In this document: positions 29,896-41,240 of the stretch, in pieces | Layout of the letters: each line of letters opens with the position of its first letter | Position numbering within the stretch: the first letter of the stretch is position 1 | From: Moringa oleifera | Lineage: Eukaryota > Streptophyta > Magnoliopsida > Brassicales > Moringaceae | DNA: 64,000 nt | Assembly: GCA_021397835.1 (NCBI GenBank) | Contig: JAJFZO010000229.1 | Coordinates: forward strand, 3,534,001-3,598,000 | Direction: 5' to 3' | Translations under genes and position numbers: made by a program | The notes under the pieces: model-generated | Told to the model about the DNA's origin: nothing | The model's database searches: none | The model's input: only the letters and a program-made list of their open reading frames with translations

Positions 29896-31370
29896 TTACA
29901 GGCTCTTATCAGTGGTGAGAATGTTCATAGCTTCTTTGAGTTACACACATTTCCCGAAACCAAGAGTCATTCTCCTTCTTTAGAAACTACTACCCTGAAT
30001 CTTCCACCTACATTGCCCCGGGCTATTACTTCCTTATTACATAAGCATGCTGCTTTATTTCTTCCACCACAAAGCCTCCCTCCCCATTGTGTCTTTGATC
30101 ATAAGATCCATTTATTACCTAACTCCACCCCTGTTAACGTACGCCCTTATCGTTACCCTCATTACTAAAAAACTGAAATGGAGACATTGATTCGGGAAAT
30201 GTATGATTAAGGTATTATCAGACCAAGTCAAAGCCCATTTTCTTCTCTGGTTCTTCTTGTTAAGAAGAAAGATGGCTCTTGTCGGTTCTATGTTGATTAC
30301 CGGGCGTTAAATGCAGTCACCATAAAAGATAAATTTCCCATTCCTACCATTGATGAACTATTGGATGAGCTTGGGGGTGCTACAATTTTCACTAAATTGG
30401 ATCTTCGAGCTAGATATCATCAAATTCGAGTCCACGATTGTGACATTTATAAAATGGCATTCCGCACACATGATGGCCATTTTGAATTCCTTGTGATGCC
30501 ATTTGGTCTTTGAAATGCTCCCTCTACATTTCAGGCCACTATGAACCATTTGTTTGCCCGTACTTACGTAAGTTTGTGATCATTTTCTTTGATGATATGC
30601 TGGTTTATAGTTCTACTGAATCCGCTCATTTTTCTCACCTTGCTCAAGTATTGGAATGCTTACAGTCTAACAAGTTCTTCGTTAAGCTCTCCAAGTGCCT
30701 TTTTCGTCAAACAAATGTTGAGTATTTGGGGCTTATTGTCACTCCGCAAGGAGTGAAGGCTGATCCTCTTAAGCTGGACGCGATGGTGAATTGGCCGATG
30801 CCAACATCACAAAAGCAGTTATGTAGGTTTTTAGGGCTCACTGGCTATTATCGTTGGTTCATTTAACGCTATACTTCTATTGCAGCCCCTCTTACTGATT
30901 TGTTGTGCAAGGATAGCTTTATCTGGTCACCCTTAGCTTCGTTTGCTTTTGATGCTCTTAAACAGGCAATGTTGGCTGCTCCGGTTCTTCGTTTGCCTAA
31001 TTTTGACTTAGATTTTGTTATTGAAACCGATGCTTTTAATGTCGACATTGGGGCTGTGCTCATGCAAGATGGTCACCTTATTTCATATTTCAGTCATAAA
31101 TTGGGTCCCAAACTCCAAGCAGCCTCTACTTACGTCAAAGAACTACATGCTATCATCGAAGCGGTTTGTAAGTGGCGACAATATCTCTTAGGTAGATTCT
31201 TTATCATTTGTACGGATCACAAAAGTATTAAAAAATTACTACATCAAGTTATACAAACCCCAGATCAACAAGTTTATGTTCGTAAATTGTTAGGTTATCA
31301 CTTTCGTATTGAGTATAAACCTGGTAAGGCTAATGGTGCTGCTGATGCTTTATCCCGTGTGTATGAAGAC
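29896..31370 (+). pseudogene. Retrotransposon reverse transcriptase and RNase H, broken
   Basis: RT blocks in order: [48 protein letters not shown], the FFDD active-site box (near 30590), EYLGLIVTPQGV and FLGLTGYYRWFI. RNase H follows with IGAVLMQDGHLISYFSH and ICTDHKSIKKLL. There are in-frame stops in the RT fingers region and before NAPSTFQ, a one-base frame change near 30565, and a stop after YRWFI. Confidence 0.85.
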
Positions 31371-32880
31371 TCTAAGGTATCTCAGCGTGTTGTTACCACC
31401 TTTCTTTTGGCCAGTAGACCCGTTTCAGATTTTTTGGTTACACTTCGAGAAGAAAACGGTCAACTGGATGACTTGGTTGCTTTTCATAAGCAGTTGCTGG
31501 CAGGGCAACTTTCCTCGGCTTATTCTTGTAGTGCTGGCTTTTTACTCTTCAAGCACCGTTATTATATTAGTCCTCATTCGGCTTTAAAGATGCCCTTTCT
31601 ATAGGAATTTCATGCTACACCTTGGGTCGGTCACTCTGGAGTAAAACGTACCTTGATTCGGCTTTCTGTCATTTTCTTTTGGCCTCATGTGCGCCAAGAC
31701 GTGAAGCAATTCGTTGTTGCATGTTTGGTTTGTCAACAGACTAAGTATTCCACTAAAGCTCCAGTAGGTTTACTCTAGCCACTATTAATTCCATCAGTTG
31801 TTTGGGATGTGATCACAATGGATTTTATCACAGGTTTACCTTTTTCCCGAGGGTTCACTATGATTTTGGTAGTCGTCGATCACCTCATTAAGTTGGCACA
31901 ATTTGGAGCCTTACCTACTAATTTTACAGCAACCAAAGCTGCCGAACTATTTACAGACATGATTGTTAAACTCTATGGTTTTCCAAGTTCCATCATCTCT
32001 GATCGGGATCCTATATTTCTTAGTCACTTCTGGAGAAAACTATTCGAATTGAGTGGCACCACTTTGAAATATAGCATAGCATACCACCCTCAAACAGATG
32101 GCCAGCTAGAGGTGGTCAACCGAGCTCTTGAACAGTATCTTCGAGCATTTAGTCATGATCTTCCGGCCGTATGGTCTTCTTATTTGGGTTGGGCAGAATT
32201 TTGTTACAATTCCACTTACCACAGCAGCATCAAAATAACACCCTTCGAAGCACTCTACGGTTGCTTACCGCCAACTATTCCACCATTTTCCAAGAACTCT
32301 ACTTCCATTCAAGCACTCTATGAACTTCTTCAGGATCGTGATACCCTGTTACGCTCGTTAAAAGCTAATCTTCGCCAAGCTCAACATTGAATAGAGCAAA
32401 AGGCTAATCACCATCGATAAGAACTGGAATTTGCTATTGGTGATAAAGTTTTGGTTCGCTTACAGCCATATCAGCAATTATCAGTGACTCATTGTTCTTC
32501 TCAGAAACTTGCCAGGTGATATTATGGTCCTTTCTCTATTTTGGAACGCATTGGACCGGTCGCATATCGATTGGATTTACCTCCTTAGTCCAGGATACAT
32601 CCAGAGTTTCACATCTCTTTGTTGAAACCATTTCATGGTGTGGACAATGTTGAGACTTAACCACTTCCGCATGACTCAACACATCATAAACCCTTATCTT
32701 TCCCTACTGCGATTTGTGCTTCTCGACAAGTGTTGAAACAGGGCAACATGGAACAGCAAGTCTTAGTTCAGTGGAATGACAGCTCCTCGGAGAATGCAAC
32801 ATAGGAGCCACTTGACGACTTTTGCCGCAACTACCTTGACTTTCACCTTGCGGACAAGGTGGTTTCTCTGGCTAGTGGGA
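31371..32880 (+). pseudogene. Retrotransposon integrase with chromodomain-like tail, broken
   Basis: The zinc-binding HHCC region is at 31605-31740 (FHATPWVGHSG ... CLVCQQTK). The DDE core follows (TMDFITGLPFS; SDRDPIFLSHFW; GQLEVVNRALEQYL). The GPF/GPY-type block YYGPFSILERIGPVAYRLDL lies at 32520-32580. The end (about 32735-32870) reads VLVQWNDSSSENAT, stop, EPLDDF, then FHLADKV, a chromodomain with its expected Trp codon read as TAG. Chromodomains steer some Ty3/gypsy elements to marked chromatin. Many stops. Confidence 0.85.
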
Positions 32881-32881
32881 A

Positions 32882-33110
32882 TGGTGTAACTTCAGTGAGA
32901 TCAAGAGGAGGCGCCCAAGCTGCAGAGAAACAAGAGCAAGCTTATAAAGGAAGACCCAAATGTATTTTGAAAAAGCCAACATGGATAGTTCACTATATTT
33001 GTTAAATAGTTAAATAGTTGTTAAAAAGTTAAAAAGTAATTTGGAGCTGACACTCGCTCGAAGAGTGCCCTTCACGCTCGCGTAGTTCTTTCAAACTTAA
33101 GGGCGTATCA
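32882..33110 (+). repeat. 3' LTR with internal deletion (229 bp)
   Basis: Begins TGGTGTAACTTCAG and ends GGGCGTATCA. It matches the 5' LTR at both ends but lacks about 165 bp (counterpart of roughly 28083-28247), including the TATA-like sequence. By eye about 18 of the 229 shared positions differ, mostly transitions. Confidence 0.9.
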
Positions 33111-33115
33111 GTGTT
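33111..33115. repeat. 5-bp target site duplication, right copy (GTGTT)
   Basis: Partner of 27924-27928; the protease reading continues directly after it. Confidence 0.9.
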
Positions 33116-34036
33116 TTAAGCAAGACGCTCCTCTCTTTGACCCCAGCTCTTCCTCCACCTACAAGAACCTCTCGTCCGACAGCCGCCTCGGCGAAGCTAT
33201 AGATGGACGCTGCAGGGAAGCCGAACAGGTTTTCCATTATAGAGTGACCTACGGGGACAAGTCCTACACACACGGGAAGCTAGTAATTGAGACGGTCACT
33301 CTTGGCTCCACGACTGGTCGCCCTATAAGTCTCCCCAAGACCATCATCGGCCGCGGCCATAATAACGACGGCCTTTTCGATGGGAAAGGGTCCGACGTTG
33401 TTGGCCTCGGGGGTGGCCCTCTTTCTCTCATAACCCAAATGAGTTCTCTTACAGGAGGCAAGTTCTCTTACTGCTTGGTGCCTCTTACCAACGAAGCGGG
33501 TTCAACCAGTAAGATCAACTTCGGCAGTACCGCCGTGGTGTCTGGCTCAGGTGCAGTGTCCACTCCCTTGGCCTATGGCCATCAACTTATTATTTGCTCA
33601 CCCTAGAAGCCATTAGTGTCGGTGGCCAGAGGATCAAATTGAATGGCACCAGCTTCGTTTCCACAGAAGGAAACATCATCATCGACTCAGGCACCACCCT
33701 GACGCTACTATGGCCCAAATTTTAAGCGGATATCGAGTCTGCGGTGTCAAGCATGATCGAGGCAGAGCCCGTCAAAGATCCTGGCCAATGGAGCCTCTGC
33801 TACAACACTTTACCTGATCTAAAGCTGCTCTCACCGTGCACTTCAAAGACGTAGACGTGAAGCTGAACCCAATGAACACATTTATTGATGTCGCAGAGGG
33901 CGTCGTTTGCTTCTCCTTCGCTCCTACAACCGGCATTCCCATCTACGAAAACTTGGCCCAGATGGATTTCCTGGTTGGGTATAACTCTAGAGAGCGGACT
34001 GTGTCATTCAAGCCAACTGAATGCGCCAAGACGTAG

Positions 34037-37000
34037 TAAGCTTGAAGGGTACTGCATGCATGCGAGGCTACTTATCAGCCATACTTTGTTGTGTCTTTCC
34101 TCCATTTCTTCGTTGTGTTTGCAGTATTATATGGTCTGATGCCCTTGCACTTTAGTGTTACTTATAGCTTCATGTTTCCTATAGATTGATTTATCTTCTA
34201 AGTTTTTTTTTCTTTGGTAAACAACGGGAATTTGATCTTTGACAACTTATTAATTAAAGGAAGATCAATCTTTATTTCTTTCTTGGGTTTAAATTTCTTT
34301 TGGTTTTTTAGAGATCTCTTCCAAAAAAATGATTATCTTTTCCATGTCGAATTTGTAGCTTTTTATACATTGACTTATTTTGTAATTAGATTAGACCAAA
34401 TCTACTTATTTTATTAAAAAAAAAGGAGTAAAATTATGATTTTTAAATTTTAAACTAAGCTATAGTCCAATTGAAAGAATCAAGAGAAATCATATTTTAG
34501 TTGGTCTAATTAGGCCATTAAACATGTAAAATGTAACATATTACATGTCAAATCGGTTTTGATCTATTAAAATCTAAAATGAAAATTTGTATAATAGATT
34601 TTCATTTGATATAAAAAGTTTATATATAAGAAGAATTAATAAGTAGGACCAATATTTCATCCATATATGTTAAATTAATACAATATGTTCACTATGTATT
34701 ATAGAGCTAGATTTTGTTCAAAAAAAATATTAAATTTTAGTTTGATAACTTATCAGAAACATCAAAATTATATCTTTATTATTTGTTTTAATTAATTTAC
34801 ATAGATATTTTAATCTTTTTTTTTATAAACTAGTTCATATTATAAAACTGATTCTACACTTATTTAATTTATTTGTATTTGATTGAAGGCGTTAATAATA
34901 CCATTTGTTTTACATGTTAAATGACATATTATCGTTGGATCGAAGCAAGAATAACTTTTTACCTACATTAATATATTACAATGAGAAATATTAAATTTGT
35001 TATATATTTCATATTGTAAAATTTTAAAAAAAATTAATTTATCAAATTTTTATTTTTATTTTTCATTATTACTTTTATATATTGAATTTATTTTTTATTT
35101 ATAATTTTATTATGATTAATAAATAAAATCAATTAAACTAGCTCACATAAGCCTTATTCGCTCAACCCTATACTACTTACATAAGATCTATAAAATCAAA
35201 AAATAATAATAATAAATTGTCCATAAAACAAAAGTAATTTTTATATGGCCATGCAGTCTAAATTTGTAAGCAGGATCATGAGTTATATATTTTTTTAGTT
35301 AGCCAAGTTGAACCTTTTACTTTGTAAAACAAATTAGACTTTCTCCATGGGCCAAACCTAGACCTTATATTTCTCGAATTCAATCCGCTGAGACTCATGG
35401 GTTTGGTGCTCCTAGTTTGATGCTGGCCTTGAACTGATTAGACGATGGATCGACCTATCTTTATACTTATTTTAATTCAAGCTCATTTAATAATAATTGA
35501 AGAAAGTTTTTTCTTAAAAACTTTAAACAGATTAAACAAGTCATGTTATCAAATAATTCACACATAACATTTAATTTCATTTATTTATCTTATTTATTCA
35601 ATCATATAAATGATAACTTTTATCTTGTTTTTCAATATCTCTCAAATTAAGCTAAAAAAACTAAAGTTTTATAATTTTTTAATATAAATTTATAGAATAT
35701 ATATTATGTATATTCATTCAACTAATAGTTGATTTACATCCTGAAATGTCAAAATTCAATTATATTTTTATTTTTTACAATGTCATATCGAGTAAATATT
35801 AAAAAATAAATAAATTTTGATAAATATTGTACATGTAGTGATAGTTTTAACAAGAAAAGGTTTCCTGATGCAGCCTTTTTTTTTTTTTTTTGTATTTTTG
35901 TGTTTTGTCCTAGCTAATAATGTTCACTTTTGCTAACTTGAATGTTTTTAATTTGTATTTGTTATCTTGTAAAATATGTGAAATATGTGAAGTTTTTGTT
36001 CGAGATACATATTAGTTGTTTTGGAGATAAATCTCCGCCCATATATCTTAGTATTTTTTTTAAAAATATTGTCTATGATGCATTCACATGAACCTATTAT
36101 GTCATTATATATTATTATTATTATTATTATTATTTATTATAAGTTTTTATATTACTGATATGGATTATTGTATTATCATAATGCATTTTCATGTGTCCAT
36201 CATTTTATTATGTATTATATATTGCACTATCATATCATACATTGTCATGTTCTGGTCATGTAATGTTATTATGAGGGAGCTTGTATGATTTGAAAATAGA
36301 ATCAATTAAATTAATATATGATTAAGGATATAAGTGCTAGTTCGATTGATTTCACAAACAAACCCACCAAATAATCAATTCTTTTCTCTTGTTTTCTTTC
36401 ACTTTCTTTGCTTGGAAATAAGAATAGGTATAGAGGGAGCTGCAGCTAGGGTTCCTTGTGTGTCTCTTACATTTGAATTGGATGGCAAGTATAGCATATA
36501 CAAAACTTTGTAAACTTTTTCATTTTAATTACACTTTTTTATAATTATTCCAATGAGGTCCTCAATTGACCTAATTCTGCATGTGACTTTCAGTTCATTC
36601 CCATTAAGTTGTAATTAATTGAATATCACTAAAACAAATATTTTATAATATTTATACAATATTCGATTTTGGTTTTTCTTTACTGATATATTATTTGAAA
36701 AGATTGGTAGAGAACAGGATAAGAAATGGTTGATCTTTCACTGCAAATTTATTCATGGAGAAAAAATAATTTTTGCTTATTAATATATTTAAAAATTATT
36801 TTGTAAAAAAGATGGGACATAATTGTAAAAAATAAATAGTAATTTTAGTGTGATTAATTCATAAAAAATATATTTTTTACAAATTTCTTTTGTAGAGAAT
36901 AGTATCACAAAACTACAAATATTATTCATAGAGCATGACATTATTTATATATAGAATAATTATATTTTTTTGTAAATAATATTTATACGAATGACATTAT

Positions 37001-38251
37001 TTATTAAAATAATAATAATTTCTCTAAAAATAATATTTATACTTAATAATGTTAATTGTACAAGATAACTACGAATCGGCTATGAATTATATTCAAAAAT
37101 AATAATATTATTGTACAAAATTACTACAATTTTGTTATATAAATTATTTGTAAAAATTTGTATTTGTAAAGAAACTACATAATTTAACTTCGAATTAAAA
37201 TCAAATATTTTTACATATTTGTAGAGAATGAAAATATGTTATAATATCTTAAACTTAAAATCTAATATTGCATAATACAATGTCATAAACATAAAAATTC
37301 AACACTTTTCAATGAAATGTAAAATTTAAGGCTCCAAAATACATAAACATTTTCAATGCTTCATAATGCAATTCATAAACTTAAACTAAATACAGTAAAC
37401 CCATAAAACATCGGTAAAAAGTTAATCAAACATCCATACTATAATATTAACTGTTATTACTCAATAGAATCATTACAATGATGCGAAGATGTAGCAACAA
37501 AAGGGTGATGAGGGAGGCTAGTAAGAGTTGCCAATATTGCAAATTTGCAATCTAACTTTAATAATCTCCATCTTAGCTCAAGTCATCTCAAATAAATAAA
37601 GATTAATTATTTAATAAATTTTAATTTATAATTTAAATTTAATATTAAATTATTAAAAGCTTAATGAGTCATAGATATATGATGTTATAGTGATTAAACA
37701 CGGATACATTACAAGAAAATGACTTTTCTTTACAAGCTTTTTCTTTCCTACAAATTGCATATTCGTAGAAAAAAGTTTTCATCCTCTGTGAATTTTAAGA
37801 ATTCATATAAAATATTAGTATACAAATTAGCTTGAAACTATTCTCCATGAATATAATTGTATACTATATATAAAATTCAAAGAGCTAAGGATTATTTATG
37901 TACTTCTGCAATTCATATTTATGATTGTTATTTATCTTATTTGAGGTGACCAATTAGATAGGATTTAATGATCTTCTAAAACTAAAATAGTGTTTTTGAT
38001 TTGAAATTATTTTGAAGTTTAATTATTTGTGAAAAATTAAAATTACTGATTATAATAAAGTTTTCATTGGTTTTGATGAAGAACATAACATTGATTAAAT
38101 GAATCATGCTTATTACAATCGTTATATGGATCAATCTATGTTTGTTAACTTAATGCTCTTATCACATTAAATATAGGATGTTTATCTTCCAAGTTGTTTA
38201 ACGAGAAGAGATTAAATAGTAGTGCTTATCTTTATTTAATGACAGAGTAAG
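34037..38251. other. Intergenic, AT-rich, no gene seen
   Basis: 3' flank of the pseudogene, then AT-rich sequence. 36.6-37.9 kb contains scattered TTTGTAGAGAATA- and CTACAAATATTATTCATA-like words in both orientations and CACTAAAAC/CATTACAAG-like motifs at 36626 and 37710. These may belong to a decayed DNA transposon, but I could not define its ends. Confidence 0.45.
36111..36133. repeat. ATT microsatellite
   Basis: Short uninterrupted ATT run followed by a less regular AT-rich stretch. Confidence 0.85.
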
Positions 38252-39104
38252 TGTCACATGGTTGAGGTTTATGATCGACTTCTTACCGAGTGATGGCACA
38301 AGTGACACCAAATTGTCAGTTAATCCTTTCCGTATGTATATAATTTCAAGTATACTTAAAGAAAAAACCCACACACGCACACAAGAAAAAGTAGAAGAAA
38401 GACATCAATGATTATGGGAACCAATCCTAATGTTTTCATTTATGAACAAGGAAAACATAACCAAAACATGGCAGGACATCACGTTATACGTGATGACTCT
38501 ACCTGTAGAATGACATAAGCAACAAAACTTGTTAACTGCCCTAAGGTAATTTGGCTCCACTACCACAAAGCTAGCCATGCATGTAGCCTTGGCTTTAACT
38601 TTTTGTGATAAGTGTCCCATCTTCATAATTGCCTTTAATTGCTGGTAATGGCAACTGTTACAAGCTGCATGGGCTAATCAATTCTAGCATGCACCAGGTA
38701 CCTCGTACTCACCCCTACGTTAAGTTTGGTGTCGACGCAAGCCAATGTCTATCATTTATGGGTGTTTTGCTCCCCTACTTCTTAAGTGCCTCGCACCATG
38801 TTCGATTCCCATGAGCCATCTTTCATGACCCAAGCATCAAAAACTAGCCAAACACCTTTGGTGAGTTAGCTACTCCCTTACATAACTTTAGTCAAGTGCC
38901 AGCACCCACTCGTGGTGCTACCTGTGACATCACTTGAGGTGAAGCCCCAATAAGCAACCATGCCTTCACCATGCCACCATGCCACCTATAGCTTGTTGAT
39001 ATTACCTTACCATCACGTGCCCCACTTCGCATTTTCTTAGCTTAACATGGGGTAAGGTTCACCCATGCCAAGACTTTGCCAACCCAGGAGTCACGGGGCT
39101 GGCA
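38252..39104 (-). repeat. LTR of the deleted gypsy element (3' LTR on the minus strand)
   Basis: About 853 bp, colinear with 40389-41240 over its length with many substitutions and small indels. Confidence 0.8.
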
Positions 39105-39386
39105 AACCAATGCAGCTTCCGTGTTCACAGTCTTTATCCTTGCTGTGACTAGAGAAGGCGTCAAACCAAGCCTTACCACCATTTTTTCTACCATAAAATA
39201 ATTTGTAGCACTCGTATCCAACAATGCTAACACTTCAACCCCGACAATACTTACTGACACATACATCAACCTTAAGTGTGCAGTCTTGGTCGTGATCATG
39301 TTTAGCAGTTGGAAGGGATTCACCCTAATAGGTATTTCCTCTGCATCCTCTTCTTGGTTACCCTCTTTCGCAATCAAAGTATTCAA
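39042..39386 (-). pseudogene. Partial retropepsin-type protease of the deleted gypsy element
   Basis: Reads VLALLDTSATNYFMVEKMV then RLGL, the retroelement aspartic protease site with DTS in place of DTG. After IKTVNTEAA similarity to such proteases ends, because the frame enters LTR sequence at 39104; the remaining residues are translated LTR. The deletion therefore cuts within protease. Confidence 0.75.
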
Positions 39387-39399
39387 CTTTTCTCTCTTT

Positions 39400-40342
39400 G
39401 GGCACTCTTACGCTCGAGGAGGATTACCGCATACATAAAAATTAGTAATTTTCCCTTGATTTGTGAAGGATAATTGCTTCGAGACTAGTTACAAGAAGTT
39501 TCCACTTTCTTCTTCTTGGACTTGCCACTAGTACCATCTCTTTTAGTGTTCTTATTATGCTTGAAATCAACTAGGTTGTTCGCAACTGTGAACATGATAG
39601 GCAAATCTTTGACATTTGCCTTCTTAGCTCTGACTATACTCCAAGTTGTAGCCCAGAGATAAAATTAGAATGCTTGTCTTCCTTAGATATGTTCTTGATA
39701 TCTAGCAATATCGAACTAAATTCCTTTACATAGTTTCTTATAGAACTCATGTACCTTAGCTCTTTAAGGGACTCCTTTGCAACCCACGTCATGTTGCAAA
39801 GATTGAAATGTGAGATGTGTTAAAAAAAGAATTGAAAGATCAATTCCTTTTTTAACACGCCCTACATTTCAAGTTTGTCATTAGAGCTTTGCATCTCTTT
39901 GCAAATACATGCTAATGATTTTCACTTGCTCCTCCTTGAAGATGCGAGCGGCTTTAAAATATTGGTCTATGTCCGATAAAAAATTCTCGAGCTTTTTGGA
40001 GTTTCGACAATCATTGTAAAGCTTTTCCTCGAGAACTTTTATCTTGGATAAGCCACTTCCTTTTTGTCTTAGAAGGTTCACCACAACCTTCTTTAGCAAT
40101 GCAAATTCATCCCTCAAATCTTTATGCTTTTCTTTTGCTGAGTCTATCAAAGACATGAGATCTTACGTAACAAACATAAAACAAAAGTCCATGTCCCTCC
40201 GCATTTCAATCAAAGCATTCTGGGCCATTCTCAGCTATTAGGTATGATGTTCAGTTTGAACAGAAATATTTGTAGCATCATCGCTTTGAGAAGCGCCCAT
40301 GAAATTCTCTGAATGAGTAAGCCCTTTTCTTATCTCGTTCAT
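39400..40342 (-). pseudogene. Gag of the deleted gypsy element, broken
   Basis: A minus-strand ATG at 40342 (MNEIRKGLTHSENFMGASQ) lies shortly after the primer site. It is followed, after stops, by a charged helical region (KEKHKDLRDEFALLKKVV) and the gag core FLSDIDQYFKAARI, VKIISMYLQRDAKL and, near 39700-39790, VAKESLKELRYMSSIRNYVKEF. Multiple stops and shifts. Confidence 0.75.
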
Positions 40343-40371
40343 AATGACCAACCAAAGTTATCAATGCAACT

Positions 40372-40385
40372 TGGCTTTGATACCA
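40372..40385 (-). other. Primer-binding site (initiator Met tRNA type)
   Basis: Minus-strand TGGTATCAAAGCCA, three bases inside the 5' LTR boundary; one mismatch to the usual plant TGGTATCAGAGC start. Confidence 0.8.
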
Positions 40386-40388
40386 AAT

Positions 40389-41240
40389 TGTCACATGGTT
40401 GAGGTCTACGATCGACTTCTCAGGGAGTGATGGCACAGGTGACACTGAACTCATCAGCCAATCCTTTCTTTATGCACATAATTTTGAGTGTGATTAAACA
40501 AAAAACCCACACACATACATAAAGGAGAGTAAAAGAGAGGCACCAACGATTACGAGAATCAATTTCATTTATGAATAAGAAAAATACAACTTAAATGGAG
40601 CAGGATATCGCACTATACTTGATAACTCTGACTATAGAATTAAATAGGTTAGAAAACTTAATAGTTGACACCACAACCGCTCTAAGGTTATATGGCTCTA
40701 CTACCATAAAGATACCAAGCATTTGGCTTTAGCTTTCCACAATAAGTGTCCTACTTTTTGCAATTACCTTTAATTGCTGGTAACCGCTACCAATTACTAC
40801 TAATCATATGGGCTAATCCATCCAAGCATACACTAGGTGACTCGTACTTTGGTACGCACCCGATCTGGTACTGACTTGAGCCAATGTTCATCATTTGCAG
40901 GTGTTCTGCTCACCCACTTGCTAAGTGCCTCGCACTATGTTCGATTCCCTCAGTCATCTCTCATGACCTACGTATCAAAGACTCGTCAGGCATCCTTGAC
41001 GAGTTGGTTACTCCTTTGAGCAACTCTAATCAAGTGTTAGCACCCATTCAGGATGCTACCCGTGGCATCACTTGGGCTGAGGCTCTGATGAGCAACTATT
41101 TCTTCATCGAGGCACAACGCCACCTATAGCTTATTGACATCACTTTGCCATCGCATGTCCACTTTGCACTTTCTTAGCTTGCATGGGGCAATATGCGCCC
41201 ATGCGAAGACTTTGCCAACCTATGAGTCATGAGGTTGACA
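40389..41240 (-). repeat. LTR of the deleted gypsy element (5' LTR on the minus strand)
   Basis: 852 bp, partner of 38252-39104. Its 3' end abuts the primer site. Confidence 0.8.

Larger units (their letters stand above)
27929..33110 (+). mobile_element. Ty3/gypsy chromovirus LTR retrotransposon, defective
   Basis: A 5182-bp element with LTRs at both ends (TGGTA/TGGTG...TATCA), a 5-bp target duplication, and gag, protease, reverse transcriptase, RNase H, integrase and a C-terminal chromodomain-like region in the Ty3/gypsy order. Integrase follows RNase H, which excludes copia. All coding parts carry stops or shifts. AGTGGGAA just before the 3' LTR may be the polypurine tract. No canonical initiator-Met primer site follows the 5' LTR; the sequence there is ACGGGTGCTTTTATTG. 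It lies in the same orientation as the gene it disrupts. Confidence 0.92.
27550..34036 (+). pseudogene. CDR1-like aspartic protease, copy 2, split by a retrotransposon
   Basis: The 5' part (27550-27928) encodes a signal peptide, FSVELIHRDSPKSPFYN and the prosegment up to WTQCKPCRGC. The 3' part resumes at 33111 with CFKQDAPLFDPSSSSTYK and runs to FKPTECAKT and TAG at 34036. The 5182-bp insert between them is a Ty3/gypsy element. Independent damage: the first active site reads DMGS instead of DTGS; IIGCGHNN is IIGRGHNN; a small indel near 33570 shifts frame into a stop at 33604; TAA occurs at 33722; another indel lies near 33825. The second active site DSGT survives. Copies 1 and 3 show what the undamaged paralogue looks like. 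No functional protease can be made. Confidence 0.92.
38252..41240 (-). mobile_element. Internally deleted Ty3/gypsy-type element (LTR-gag-partial protease-LTR)
   Basis: Two direct repeats of about 850 bp (38252-39104 and 40389-41240) start TGTCACATGG. The right copy ends GGTTGACA and the left GGCTGGCA, giving TG...CA ends. On the minus strand the right repeat is the 5' LTR: three bases after it is TGGTATCAAAGCCA, an initiator-Met primer site with one mismatch to TGGTATCAGAGC. Gag and the start of protease follow, then the sequence runs straight into the left LTR. RT, RNase H and integrase are absent and no polypurine tract is visible. The flanks GTAAG and TTATT do not match, so no target duplication is evident. 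Confidence 0.8.

Noticed and set aside
38629..38814. Plus-strand frame at 38.6 kb and its relatives at 40.84-41.13 kb
   Set aside because: They lie in the two LTR copies of the deleted gypsy element and are antisense to it; similarity between them is LTR homology, not a gene pair.
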